In this document: piece by piece, positions 1 to 5,669 of the stretch
How the letters are laid out: each line of letters begins with the position of its first letter
Numbering within the stretch: the first letter of the stretch is position 1
Assembly: GCA_937915775.1 (NCBI GenBank)
Contig: CALGGQ010000333.1
Coordinates: forward strand, 1-8,951
DNA length: 8,951 nt
Direction: 5' to 3'
Origin: an uncultured Clostridia bacterium
GTDB lineage: Bacteria; Bacillota; Clostridia; Oscillospirales; Acutalibacteraceae
The notes under the pieces: generated by a model
What the model was told of the DNA's origin: nothing
The model's database searches: none
What the model saw: only the letters and a program-made list of their open reading frames with translations
Program-made: the position numbers and the translations under genes

Positions 1-154
1 CGTCATCACGAGCGACCTCAAGGTCATGGATTCCACGGCATTTTCGCTGTGTAAGGATAACGATATGCCGATTATCGTCTTTAATCTCAATAATCCCGAT
101 AATATTCTCGCCGTTGTCAAGGGTGAGAAAATCGGCACCACCGTCAAAAACTAA
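1..154 (+). CDS. pyrH: UMP kinase, C-terminal end (partial, 5' end outside window)
   Basis: UMP kinase phosphorylates UMP to UDP with ATP in the cytoplasm, the committed step toward UTP and CTP. Only the last 50 codons are present, read from base 2 and ending in TAA at 152-154. The fragment contains LKVMDSTAFSLCKDN, which matches the conserved C-terminal block of bacterial UMP kinases (LKVMDxTAxxLCxDN). It is followed by a hydrophobic strand (PIIVFNL) and the typical ending GEKIGTTV. The stop lies 31 bases before frr, the usual neighbour of pyrH across bacteria, which supports the call. No promoter or terminator is visible in the gap, so pyrH and frr are probably co-transcribed. The catalytic N-terminal part cannot be assessed. 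Confidence 0.93.
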   Translation, partial: VITSDLKVMDSTAFSLCKDNDMPIIVFNLNNPDNILAVVKGEKIGTTVKN

Positions 155-185
155 CCTCATATAGATTCAGAAAAGGAGTAAATTT

Positions 186-740
186 ATGGAAACTTTATTT
201 GCCAAAACGAAAGACAGAATGGAAAAATGCCTTGACTCGCTGGACAGAGATTTTCAGACCATCAGAGCCGGCAGAGCCAACCCGAAGATTTTAAATAACA
301 TCACCGTTGAATACTACGGCACGCCGACACCGCTTAACCAGCTCGCCGGTATCTCCGTTCCGGAGCCGAGACTGCTGACCATTCAGCCGTACGACGCATC
401 TATTTTAAGAGATATCGAAAAGGCAATTAACAAGGCGGATATCGGCATCAATCCCCAAAACGACGGCAAGGTGATTCGTCTGACCTTCCCGCAGCTGACC
501 GAGGAGCACAGAAAGACGCTGGTGAAGGACGTTGCCAAGCGCAGCGAGGAAGCCAAGGTGGCGATCCGTAACGTGCGCCGCGACTCGATGGATGACCTCA
601 AGAAGATGAAGAAGAATAACGAAATCACTGAGGACGACCAGAAGGACGGCGAAAAGAAGCTGCAGGATATTACCGATAAGTATATCAAGCAGGTTGACGA
701 AATGGCAAAGAAAAAGGAAGACGAGGTTCTCTCTATCTGA
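186..740 (+). CDS. frr: Ribosome recycling factor
   Basis: Ribosome recycling factor splits the post-termination ribosome together with EF-G so the subunits can be reused. The 184-residue protein is of normal family length (about 185). Domain I, the three-helix bundle, is formed by the N-terminal helix with the signature FQTIRAGRANP (about residues 23-33) and the long charged C-terminal helices (about residues 105-183). These include the conserved AIRNVRRDSMDDLKK segment. Domain II is the intervening beta-rich part beginning at VEYYGTPTPLNQLA. The ATG at 186 is set by an AAGGAG site at 173-178 with 7 bases of spacing. It follows pyrH by 31 bases in the classic pyrH-frr order. Nothing unusual is seen, and the identification is secure. 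Confidence 0.98.
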   Translation: METLFAKTKDRMEKCLDSLDRDFQTIRAGRANPKILNNITVEYYGTPTPLNQLAGISVPEPRLLTIQPYDASILRDIEKAINKADIGINPQNDGKVIRLTFPQLTEEHRKTLVKDVAKRSEEAKVAIRNVRRDSMDDLKKMKKNNEITEDDQKDGEKKLQDITDKYIKQVDEMAKKKEDEVLSI

Positions 741-749
741 CTTTAGGAC

Positions 750-783
750 GGTTTACGGGCGATGGTTTCATCGCCCTTAAACT
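750..783 (+). other. Strong hairpin in the frr-uppS gap (possible attenuator or mRNA processing/stability element)
   Basis: GGGCGATG (757-764) and CATCGCCC (769-776) form a perfect 8-bp stem closed by a GTTT tetraloop. After a single C/T mismatch the pairing continues: GTTTA (751-755) pairs with TAAAC (778-782), plus a G-T wobble at 750/783. The whole inverted repeat fills most of the 63-base gap and ends just 8 bases before the uppS ribosome binding site. It resembles the stem of an intrinsic terminator. No clean run of T follows (TTAAACTCTATTTA), so full termination is doubtful. Partial attenuation, RNA processing or 3'-end stabilisation of the pyrH-frr message are alternatives. The structure is seen directly; the function is inferred. 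Confidence 0.6.
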
Positions 784-791
784 CTATTTAT

Positions 792-797
792 AAGGAG
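792..797 (+). promoter_or_regulatory. Ribosome binding site that fixes the uppS start
   Basis: AAGGAG lies 6 bases before the ATG at 804. An upstream in-frame ATG at 762 lies inside the hairpin stem and has no comparable site. The Shine-Dalgarno sequence and the family alignment therefore favour 804. Confidence 0.85.
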
Positions 798-803
798 CAG
801 CGT

Positions 804-1526
804 ATGGCACTTTTTTCTAAAAAAGAGAAAGAAAAGCAGGCGGAGCATTTTGAGGTGCTGCCCAATCATCTCGGCATTATTATGGACGGTAACGGCAGAT
901 GGGCAAAAAAGCGCGGTCTGCCGCGTACCGCCGGACATAAGGTCGGCGCAGAGGTGTTCAGAAGCATTTGCCAGGAATGCGCCAACCTCGGCATCAAGTA
1001 TGTAACGTTTTATGCCTTCTCCACGGAAAACTGGAAGCGCCCGCAGTCCGAAGTGGACGCCATTATGGATTTGTTTAAGGACTATCTGCTGGAAGCGAAG
1101 CGCGATTTCGTCAAGGCAGGGGATAACAAGATTATCTTCATAGGCGAACGCGAGGGCATTCGGCAGGATTTGGTAGACCTGATGGACGAGGCAGAGCGCG
1201 ACACGGCGGATCATAACGCCACGACGGTTTACCTCGCTATCAATTACGGCGGCAGGCAGGAGATTGCCGCAGCCGTTAATAAGCTGATAGCGCAGGGCAA
1301 GACAAAGATTACCGAAGAGGATATCTCTGCCAACCTTTACACCGTGCCCGAATGCGATATGATTATCCGTCCGTCCGGTGAGGAGCGGCTTTCTAACTTC
1401 CTGCTGTGGCAGGCGGCTTACAGTGAATTCTGGTACAGCGATGTGCTCTGGCCGGATTTCACCGTGAAGGACTTATACGAGGCGCTGCACGAATTTGAAA
1501 AGCGCAACAGACGCTTCGGCGCATAG
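804..1526 (+). CDS. uppS: Isoprenyl transferase (undecaprenyl diphosphate synthase)
   Basis: This cis-prenyltransferase adds IPP units to farnesyl diphosphate to make undecaprenyl diphosphate, the precursor of the lipid carrier for peptidoglycan and wall polymers. It acts at the cytoplasmic membrane face. The protein has 240 residues, near the family's usual 240-255. Signatures in order are GIIMDGNGRWAKKRG with catalytic Asp28, FSTENWKRP (72-80), the YGGRQEI block, and RPSGEERLSNFLLWQAAYSE from Arg189. The last holds the arginines and serine that bind IPP diphosphate. The lysine-rich N-terminus (SKKEKEKQ) is short and variable in the family. The next gene, cdsA, follows after 28 bases. dxr and ispG downstream make its substrate, so supply and use of IPP are linked in one operon. 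The exact product chain length cannot be read from sequence. Confidence 0.96.
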   Translation: MALFSKKEKEKQAEHFEVLPNHLGIIMDGNGRWAKKRGLPRTAGHKVGAEVFRSICQECANLGIKYVTFYAFSTENWKRPQSEVDAIMDLFKDYLLEAKRDFVKAGDNKIIFIGEREGIRQDLVDLMDEAERDTADHNATTVYLAINYGGRQEIAAAVNKLIAQGKTKITEEDISANLYTVPECDMIIRPSGEERLSNFLLWQAAYSEFWYSDVLWPDFTVKDLYEALHEFEKRNRRFGA

Positions 1527-1554
1527 AAAAACAAGTTAAGGAGATTCATTCATT

Positions 1555-2421
1555 ATGAAAAAGCGACTGATTACCGCAGCGGCGCTGTTTGTGCTGCTCG
1601 GTGTTGTCATCTGGCAGATTTATACCCCTGTTTTCATTGCCGTGATTGCGGCGTTTTCCGCGCTGGCAGCCAATGAGATTATGAAGTGCGCCAAAATCAG
1701 CAACAAATTTCTGCTGATTGTCGGCACCATTATTGCCGCTATTATCCCGCTGCTGTCCTGCGCCAGCACGATGGAACCGCTTATCAGCACGGATGTTTGG
1801 TTCAAGGTGATTAACTTCATCCCGCGTTCTGTCATCATCACGGCGGTGCTGCTCAGTTATATGCTGGCAATGCTGAAAGGGTACTCTCATACCAAATTTG
1901 AGGATGTGGCGATTGCGGCGATTGCCAGCCTGGCAGTACCGTATGCGTTTTCGCTGTTTGGCGTGATGCGTGATCTGCTCGGCTATCAGACGCAGTTCGG
2001 CATTTACCTTGTCTTTTATGGCTTGATTGCCGCACTCGGTACGGATTCGGGCGCGCAGCTCGGCGGTATGGCGTTCGGCAAAACGAAGATGGCGCCGAAT
2101 ATCTCTCCGAAAAAGACGGTGGAGGGCGCAGCCTGCGGTATTGTGTTCGGCTTTATTTTAAACGGCGTGGCGCTGACGCTGTATAACAAGCTCGGCATTG
2201 TCCCGATTCCGAAAAACCAAGCAGCGATCCTGCTGATTGCTTCACCGTTTATCCAGTTTATGGGGATGATGGGCGACCTCAGCGCCTCTGTGCTCAAGCG
2301 TAATTTCGACGTCAAGGATTTCGGCTGGATTTTCCCCGGTCACGGCGGTGTGATGGATCGCTTCGATTCCTCCCTGTTTACCATTCCGCTGACCTATTGC
2401 CTCGCTGTTTTCTTTCTTTAA
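1555..2421 (+). CDS. cdsA: Phosphatidate cytidylyltransferase (CDP-diacylglycerol synthase)
   Basis: CdsA converts phosphatidic acid and CTP to CDP-diacylglycerol and pyrophosphate, the branch point for all phospholipids. It is a polytopic inner-membrane enzyme. The 288-residue protein is mostly hydrophobic, with about seven or eight likely membrane segments starting at residue 5. The C-terminus carries the complete family signature from Ser245 to Asp271: SVLKR, Lys254-Asp255, then FPGHGGVMDRFD. Upstream it has the usual APNISPKKTVEG loop preceded by LGTDSGAQLGG. In many homologues that preceding block reads D-x-x-A-Y-x-x-G, so the Gln after Ala is a mild deviation. The ATG at 1555 follows AAGGAG at 1538-1543 with a rather long 11-base spacer. 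The stop TAA is 12 bases before the chosen dxr start. Confidence 0.96.
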   Translation: MKKRLITAAALFVLLGVVIWQIYTPVFIAVIAAFSALAANEIMKCAKISNKFLLIVGTIIAAIIPLLSCASTMEPLISTDVWFKVINFIPRSVIITAVLLSYMLAMLKGYSHTKFEDVAIAAIASLAVPYAFSLFGVMRDLLGYQTQFGIYLVFYGLIAALGTDSGAQLGGMAFGKTKMAPNISPKKTVEGAACGIVFGFILNGVALTLYNKLGIVPIPKNQAAILLIASPFIQFMGMMGDLSASVLKRNFDVKDFGWIFPGHGGVMDRFDSSLFTIPLTYCLAVFFL

Positions 2422-2422
2422 T

Positions 2423-2427
2423 GGGTG
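2423..2427 (+). promoter_or_regulatory. Weak ribosome binding site favouring the ATG start of dxr
   Basis: GGGTG lies 6 bases before the ATG at 2434. A possible in-frame GTG at 2425 overlaps this site and would only add three residues (MTD). The ATG places the NADPH-binding GSTGSIG motif at residues 9-15, as in typical homologues. Confidence 0.6.
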
Positions 2428-2433
2428 ACTGAT

Positions 2434-3585
2434 ATGACAAAAAATATTTCTCTGTTAGGCTCTACCGGCTCTATCGGTACGCAGTCGCTGGACGTATGCC
2501 GTATGCACGGCTACGGCGTCAAGTGCCTCACTGCTTCCACGCGTGTGGACGTGATGGAGCAGCAGGTGCGCGAATTCCGCCCCGACCTCGTCTGTATGAT
2601 GAACGAGGACGCCGCCAAAGAGCTTAAAGTGCGTATCGCTGATACCGCTACAAAGGTTGTCAGCGGTATGGAGGGCTTAATCGAATGTGCGACCTATGAC
2701 GGCGCCGATACCGTGCTCAATTCCGTGGTCGGTATGGTCGGTTTGCAGCCGACGCTGGAAGCGATTAAGGCGAAGAAAACCATCGCCCTTGCCAATAAGG
2801 AAACGCTGGTGGCGGGCGGTCATCTCGTGATGAATTTCGCCAAGGAAAACGGCGTTGCTATTCTGCCGGTGGACAGCGAGCACTCTGCCATCTTCCAATC
2901 GCTGCAGGGTAGTCCGCGCAAGGAAGCAGTTAAAAAGATTATTTTAACCGCGTCCGGCGGTCCGTTTTTCGGCAAAAAGCTTGAAGAACTCGAAAATGTG
3001 ACGGCAGCTGATGCGCTTAAGCATCCCAACTGGGATATGGGCGCCAAAATTACCATCGACTCCGCTACGATGATGAATAAGGGCTTAGAGTTTATCGAAG
3101 CTAAATGGCTCTTTGATATGCCGAATGAGGATATCGAAATCGTGGTGCACAGAGAGTCCGTGCTGCATTCTGCTATCGTGTATCAGGATAATTCCATGAT
3201 AGCGCAGCTCGGCGTACCCGATATGCGTATTCCGATTCAGTATGCGCTTACCTACCCCGAGCGCGAGCCGAGCCCCGTGAAGCCGCTGAGCCTTGCGGAT
3301 TACGGCAGGCTGGCCTTCTTTGAGCCGGATTACGATACCTTCAAATGTATCAATGTATGCAAAAATGCGATTGCCCTCGGCGGTCTGCATCCGGCGGCTG
3401 CCAACGGCGCCAATGAGGAAAGCGTTAAATTATTCCTCGCCGGTAAAATTAAATTTACCGATATTGCATATCTTAATGAGGAGGCAATGAAAAATGCCTC
3501 CGATAAAAAAGATTTTACGCTGCAGGACGTGCTGGAAGCAGACCGTGCAGCGAGAGATTATGTTCTGGAGACGGTTAAGTGTTAG
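2434..3585 (+). CDS. dxr: 1-deoxy-D-xylulose 5-phosphate reductoisomerase
   Basis: Dxr rearranges and reduces 1-deoxy-D-xylulose 5-phosphate to 2-C-methyl-D-erythritol 4-phosphate with NADPH and a divalent metal, the second MEP pathway step. From the ATG at 2434 the protein has 383 residues, as in many Firmicutes. Motifs in order are the N-terminal NADPH loop GSTGSIGTQS (9-18), ALANKETLVAGG, and metal/substrate residues Asp147-Ser148-Glu149 in LPVDSEHSAIFQ. Next come ASGGPF, the HPNWDMG block, and MMNKGLEFIEAKW with metal ligands Glu219 and Glu222. VHRESVLHS and QLGVPDMRIPIQYALTYPER follow, then GGLHPAAANGANEESV near the end. All key residues are present. The last 7 bases overlap the GTG start of rseP, which suggests translational coupling. 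Confidence 0.97.
   Translation: MTKNISLLGSTGSIGTQSLDVCRMHGYGVKCLTASTRVDVMEQQVREFRPDLVCMMNEDAAKELKVRIADTATKVVSGMEGLIECATYDGADTVLNSVVGMVGLQPTLEAIKAKKTIALANKETLVAGGHLVMNFAKENGVAILPVDSEHSAIFQSLQGSPRKEAVKKIILTASGGPFFGKKLEELENVTAADALKHPNWDMGAKITIDSATMMNKGLEFIEAKWLFDMPNEDIEIVVHRESVLHSAIVYQDNSMIAQLGVPDMRIPIQYALTYPEREPSPVKPLSLADYGRLAFFEPDYDTFKCINVCKNAIALGGLHPAAANGANEESVKLFLAGKIKFTDIAYLNEEAMKNASDKKDFTLQDVLEADRAARDYVLETVKC
3567..3570 (+). promoter_or_regulatory. Ribosome binding site supporting the GTG start of rseP
   Basis: GGAG, inside the dxr coding sequence, stands 8 bases before the GTG at 3579. That start puts the HExxH motif at residue 25, directly after a short hydrophobic segment, as expected for the family. 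Confidence 0.65.
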
Positions 3586-4610
3586 CAATCTGGCAAAAGG
3601 TTTATCCCATATTGATAGCCATTCTCTTTTTTGAAGTGATTATTATCATTCACGAGGGCGGTCATTTTGTGGCGGCTCGACTGATGAAAATCAAGGTGAA
3701 TGAGTTTTCCATCGGTATGGGACCGAAAATATTTCAATTTACAAAGGGCGATACCACCTATTCGCTGCGCTGGATTCTGTTCGGCGGCTACTGCGCGATG
3801 GAGGGCGAGAGCGAGGAGAGCGACGATGAGGGCTCGTTCTCCAAAAAATCCGTACCCGCGCGAATTTTCGTCGTTGTTGCCGGTGCGACAATGAATCTGC
3901 TGCTCGGTTTCATTATTGTGGCAATTATCGTCGGCTCACAGAGCTTGGTGGGCACGACGGCGATTGCGAAGTTCGATGAGCAGGCTGTCAGCAATGCGCA
4001 GCTGCAGGCTGGCGATGTGATTAAATCCATTGACGGGATGCGTGTTTTCAGCCCGAGCGATGTTTCAACGGGATTAACGAGAAGCGCTGACGATACGATT
4101 GAGATGGTCATTCAGCGTGACGGAAAGGAGCAGACGCTCGACGTTACTTTCGCGATGGAGGAATATGAGGGCAAGGAATACATTCGCATGGATTTCTGGC
4201 TGCTCGGCGTTCCGAAAACATTTTTCAATGTCCTGAAAAATACAGCGACCGAATGGGTGTCTTACGCGCGTATGGTGTTTCTGTCCGTTCACGATATCAT
4301 CGTCGGGCGGTACGGGCTGCGCGATCTGAGCGGCCCTGTCGGCGCAGTCAGCGTCATTTCCACCGCTGTCAAGACAAACTATTCCGCCATGCTGCGTATT
4401 ATGGCGCTCTTAACCATTAACGTCGGTCTGTTTAATTTATTCCCGATTCCGGCGCTGGACGGCTGGCGGCTGTTCCTGCTGCTGTTTGAGGGTATCTTCA
4501 GACGTAAGCTGCCCGATAAATGGGAATGGGCGATTAACGGCGTCGGTCTGGTGCTGCTGCTCGGACTGATGGTGATTATCACATTTTCAGACGTAACCAA
4601 ACTGTTTTAA
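3579..4610 (+). CDS. rseP: RIP-type zinc metalloprotease, site-2 protease family (RseP/RasP)
   Basis: This M50 family intramembrane protease cleaves membrane-spanning substrates. Known homologues process anti-sigma factors and remnant signal peptides. Residues 8-30 form the first membrane helix, ending in the zinc motif His25-Glu26-Gly27-Gly28-His29. A second helix (about 84-108) contains GATMNLLLGF. A PDZ domain lies at about 115-190 (AQLQAGDVIKSIDG). Then come the SGPVG loop, a third helix, and the NLFPIPALDG motif with the third zinc ligand Asp294, followed by a C-terminal helix to residue 340. Length (343) fits Firmicute RasP. Two details differ from consensus: Gly instead of the usual bulky residue in HExGH, and Trp296 where homologues have Gly (LDGGR). 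It starts with GTG, overlaps dxr by 7 bases and ends 12 bases before ispG. The natural substrate cannot be told from this window. Confidence 0.95.
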   Translation: MLAIWQKVYPILIAILFFEVIIIIHEGGHFVAARLMKIKVNEFSIGMGPKIFQFTKGDTTYSLRWILFGGYCAMEGESEESDDEGSFSKKSVPARIFVVVAGATMNLLLGFIIVAIIVGSQSLVGTTAIAKFDEQAVSNAQLQAGDVIKSIDGMRVFSPSDVSTGLTRSADDTIEMVIQRDGKEQTLDVTFAMEEYEGKEYIRMDFWLLGVPKTFFNVLKNTATEWVSYARMVFLSVHDIIVGRYGLRDLSGPVGAVSVISTAVKTNYSAMLRIMALLTINVGLFNLFPIPALDGWRLFLLLFEGIFRRKLPDKWEWAINGVGLVLLLGLMVIITFSDVTKLF

Positions 4611-4612
4611 AT

Positions 4613-4619
4613 GGGGAAA
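4613..4619 (+). promoter_or_regulatory. Ribosome binding site favouring the second ATG of ispG
   Basis: GGGGAAA lies just before the ATG at 4623. The earlier in-frame ATG at 4611 abuts the rseP stop codon, has only ACTGTTTTAA upstream, and would place this purine run inside the gene. The 4623 start is preferred. Confidence 0.65.
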
Positions 4620-4622
4620 GCA

Positions 4623-5669
4623 ATGAACAAGAATACAAAGAAAATCAAACTCGGTAATACTTGGCTCGGCGGTGATGCACCGGTTCTGGTGCAGAGTATG
4701 CTCAATGTGCCGGCGAGCGATATAGAAGGCTCTGTGAAGCAGGCGAAAAGGCTGGAGGAGGCAGGCTGTCAGGTGATACGCTTTGCTGTTCCGAACGAGG
4801 AGGCGCTTGCCTTGATTGAGCCGATAAAAAACGCTGTCAGCGTTCCGCTGGTAGCGGACATTCATTTTGACTATAAGCTCGCGATAGGTGCTGCCGAACG
4901 TGGGATAGATAAAATCCGCATTAACCCCGGCAATATCGGCTCAGAGGACAGAGTAAAAGCCGTTGCCGATATTTGCAGGCGAAAAGGGCTGCCGATTCGT
5001 ATCGGTGTGAATTCGGGCTCGCTGGAAAAGGAAATCCTTGCCAAATACGGCTCGCCGACGCCGCAGGCAATGGTGGAGTCCGCACTTTATCACGCATCAC
5101 TTCTGGAAAAATTTGATTTTGATGACATAGTGATTTCCATTAAATCCTCCGATGTCAACACCATGATTGCCTGCTATGAGCTGGCGTCGCAGCAGTGTAA
5201 CTATCCGCTGCATCTCGGTGTGACGGAAGCGGGTACCAAGCGAATGGGAATTATCAAATCCGCCGTTGGTATTGGCTCGCTGCTCGTGCGCGGTATAGGC
5301 GATACCATTCGCGTCAGCCTGACGGATGACCCGGTTGAAGAGGTCTATGCCGCCTTTGATATTCTCAAGGCAATCGGGCTGAAAACGGATTGCCCGTATC
5401 TCATCTCCTGCCCGACCTGCGGCAGAACGAAGATTGACTTGGTCGGTCTGGCGCAGCAGGTGGAGGAACGCCTGCGCGACTGCAAAAAGCCGATCAAGGT
5501 TGCCGTAATGGGCTGTATCGTCAACGGACCCGGCGAAGCAAGAGAAGCGGATATCGGCATCGCCGGCGGCGACGGCTGCGGCTTGCTGTTCAAGAAGGGC
5601 GAAATTTTAAGAAAAGTGGATGAAAAGGACCTTCTTGAAGAATTGATGAAAGAGGTAGACAAACTTTAA
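4623..5669 (+). CDS. ispG: 4-hydroxy-3-methylbut-2-en-1-yl diphosphate synthase (flavodoxin/ferredoxin), GcpE
   Basis: IspG is the penultimate MEP pathway enzyme. It reductively opens 2-C-methyl-D-erythritol 2,4-cyclodiphosphate to HMBPP using a [4Fe-4S] cluster. From the ATG at 4623 the protein has 348 residues, the normal bacterial two-domain size. The N-terminal TIM-barrel part shows VQSMLNV, LVADIHFDYKLA, KIRINPGNIG and IRIGVNSGSLE. The C-terminal cluster domain supplies Cys263 and Cys266 (SCPTCGR), Cys298 (MGCIVNGPGEA) and Glu305, the complete set of cluster ligands known in the family. Its stop codon shares one base with the polC start (TAATG), so the two are probably translationally coupled. 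Placement of ispG between rseP and polC is a clostridial order; B. subtilis has proS there. The reductant partner is not encoded here. Confidence 0.97.
   Translation: MNKNTKKIKLGNTWLGGDAPVLVQSMLNVPASDIEGSVKQAKRLEEAGCQVIRFAVPNEEALALIEPIKNAVSVPLVADIHFDYKLAIGAAERGIDKIRINPGNIGSEDRVKAVADICRRKGLPIRIGVNSGSLEKEILAKYGSPTPQAMVESALYHASLLEKFDFDDIVISIKSSDVNTMIACYELASQQCNYPLHLGVTEAGTKRMGIIKSAVGIGSLLVRGIGDTIRVSLTDDPVEEVYAAFDILKAIGLKTDCPYLISCPTCGRTKIDLVGLAQQVEERLRDCKKPIKVAVMGCIVNGPGEAREADIGIAGGDGCGLLFKKGEILRKVDEKDLLEELMKEVDKL

Noticed and set aside
762..803. Upstream ATG extending uppS by 14 residues
   Set aside because: It lies within the hairpin stem, has no ribosome binding site and adds residues with no family counterpart. 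The ATG at 804 has AAGGAG at the right distance.
1546..1890. Minus-strand open frame overlapping the 5' part of cdsA
   Set aside because: It lies opposite a gene with a full family signature, has biased Arg/His/Asn/Gln composition and no ribosome binding site. It is a shadow of cdsA.
2421..2432. Three-codon mini-ORF (ATG GGT GAC TGA) overlapping the cdsA stop, just before dxr
   Set aside because: It is too short to be distinguished from chance. The GGGTG it contains is better explained as the dxr ribosome binding site.
3441..3501. Two small inverted repeats inside dxr (CGGTAAA/TTTACCG and GGAGGCA/TGCCTCC)
   Set aside because: Both have 7-bp stems in coding sequence and encode ordinary conserved dxr residues. 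There is no sign of a terminator position or of repetition elsewhere, so chance is the simplest reading.
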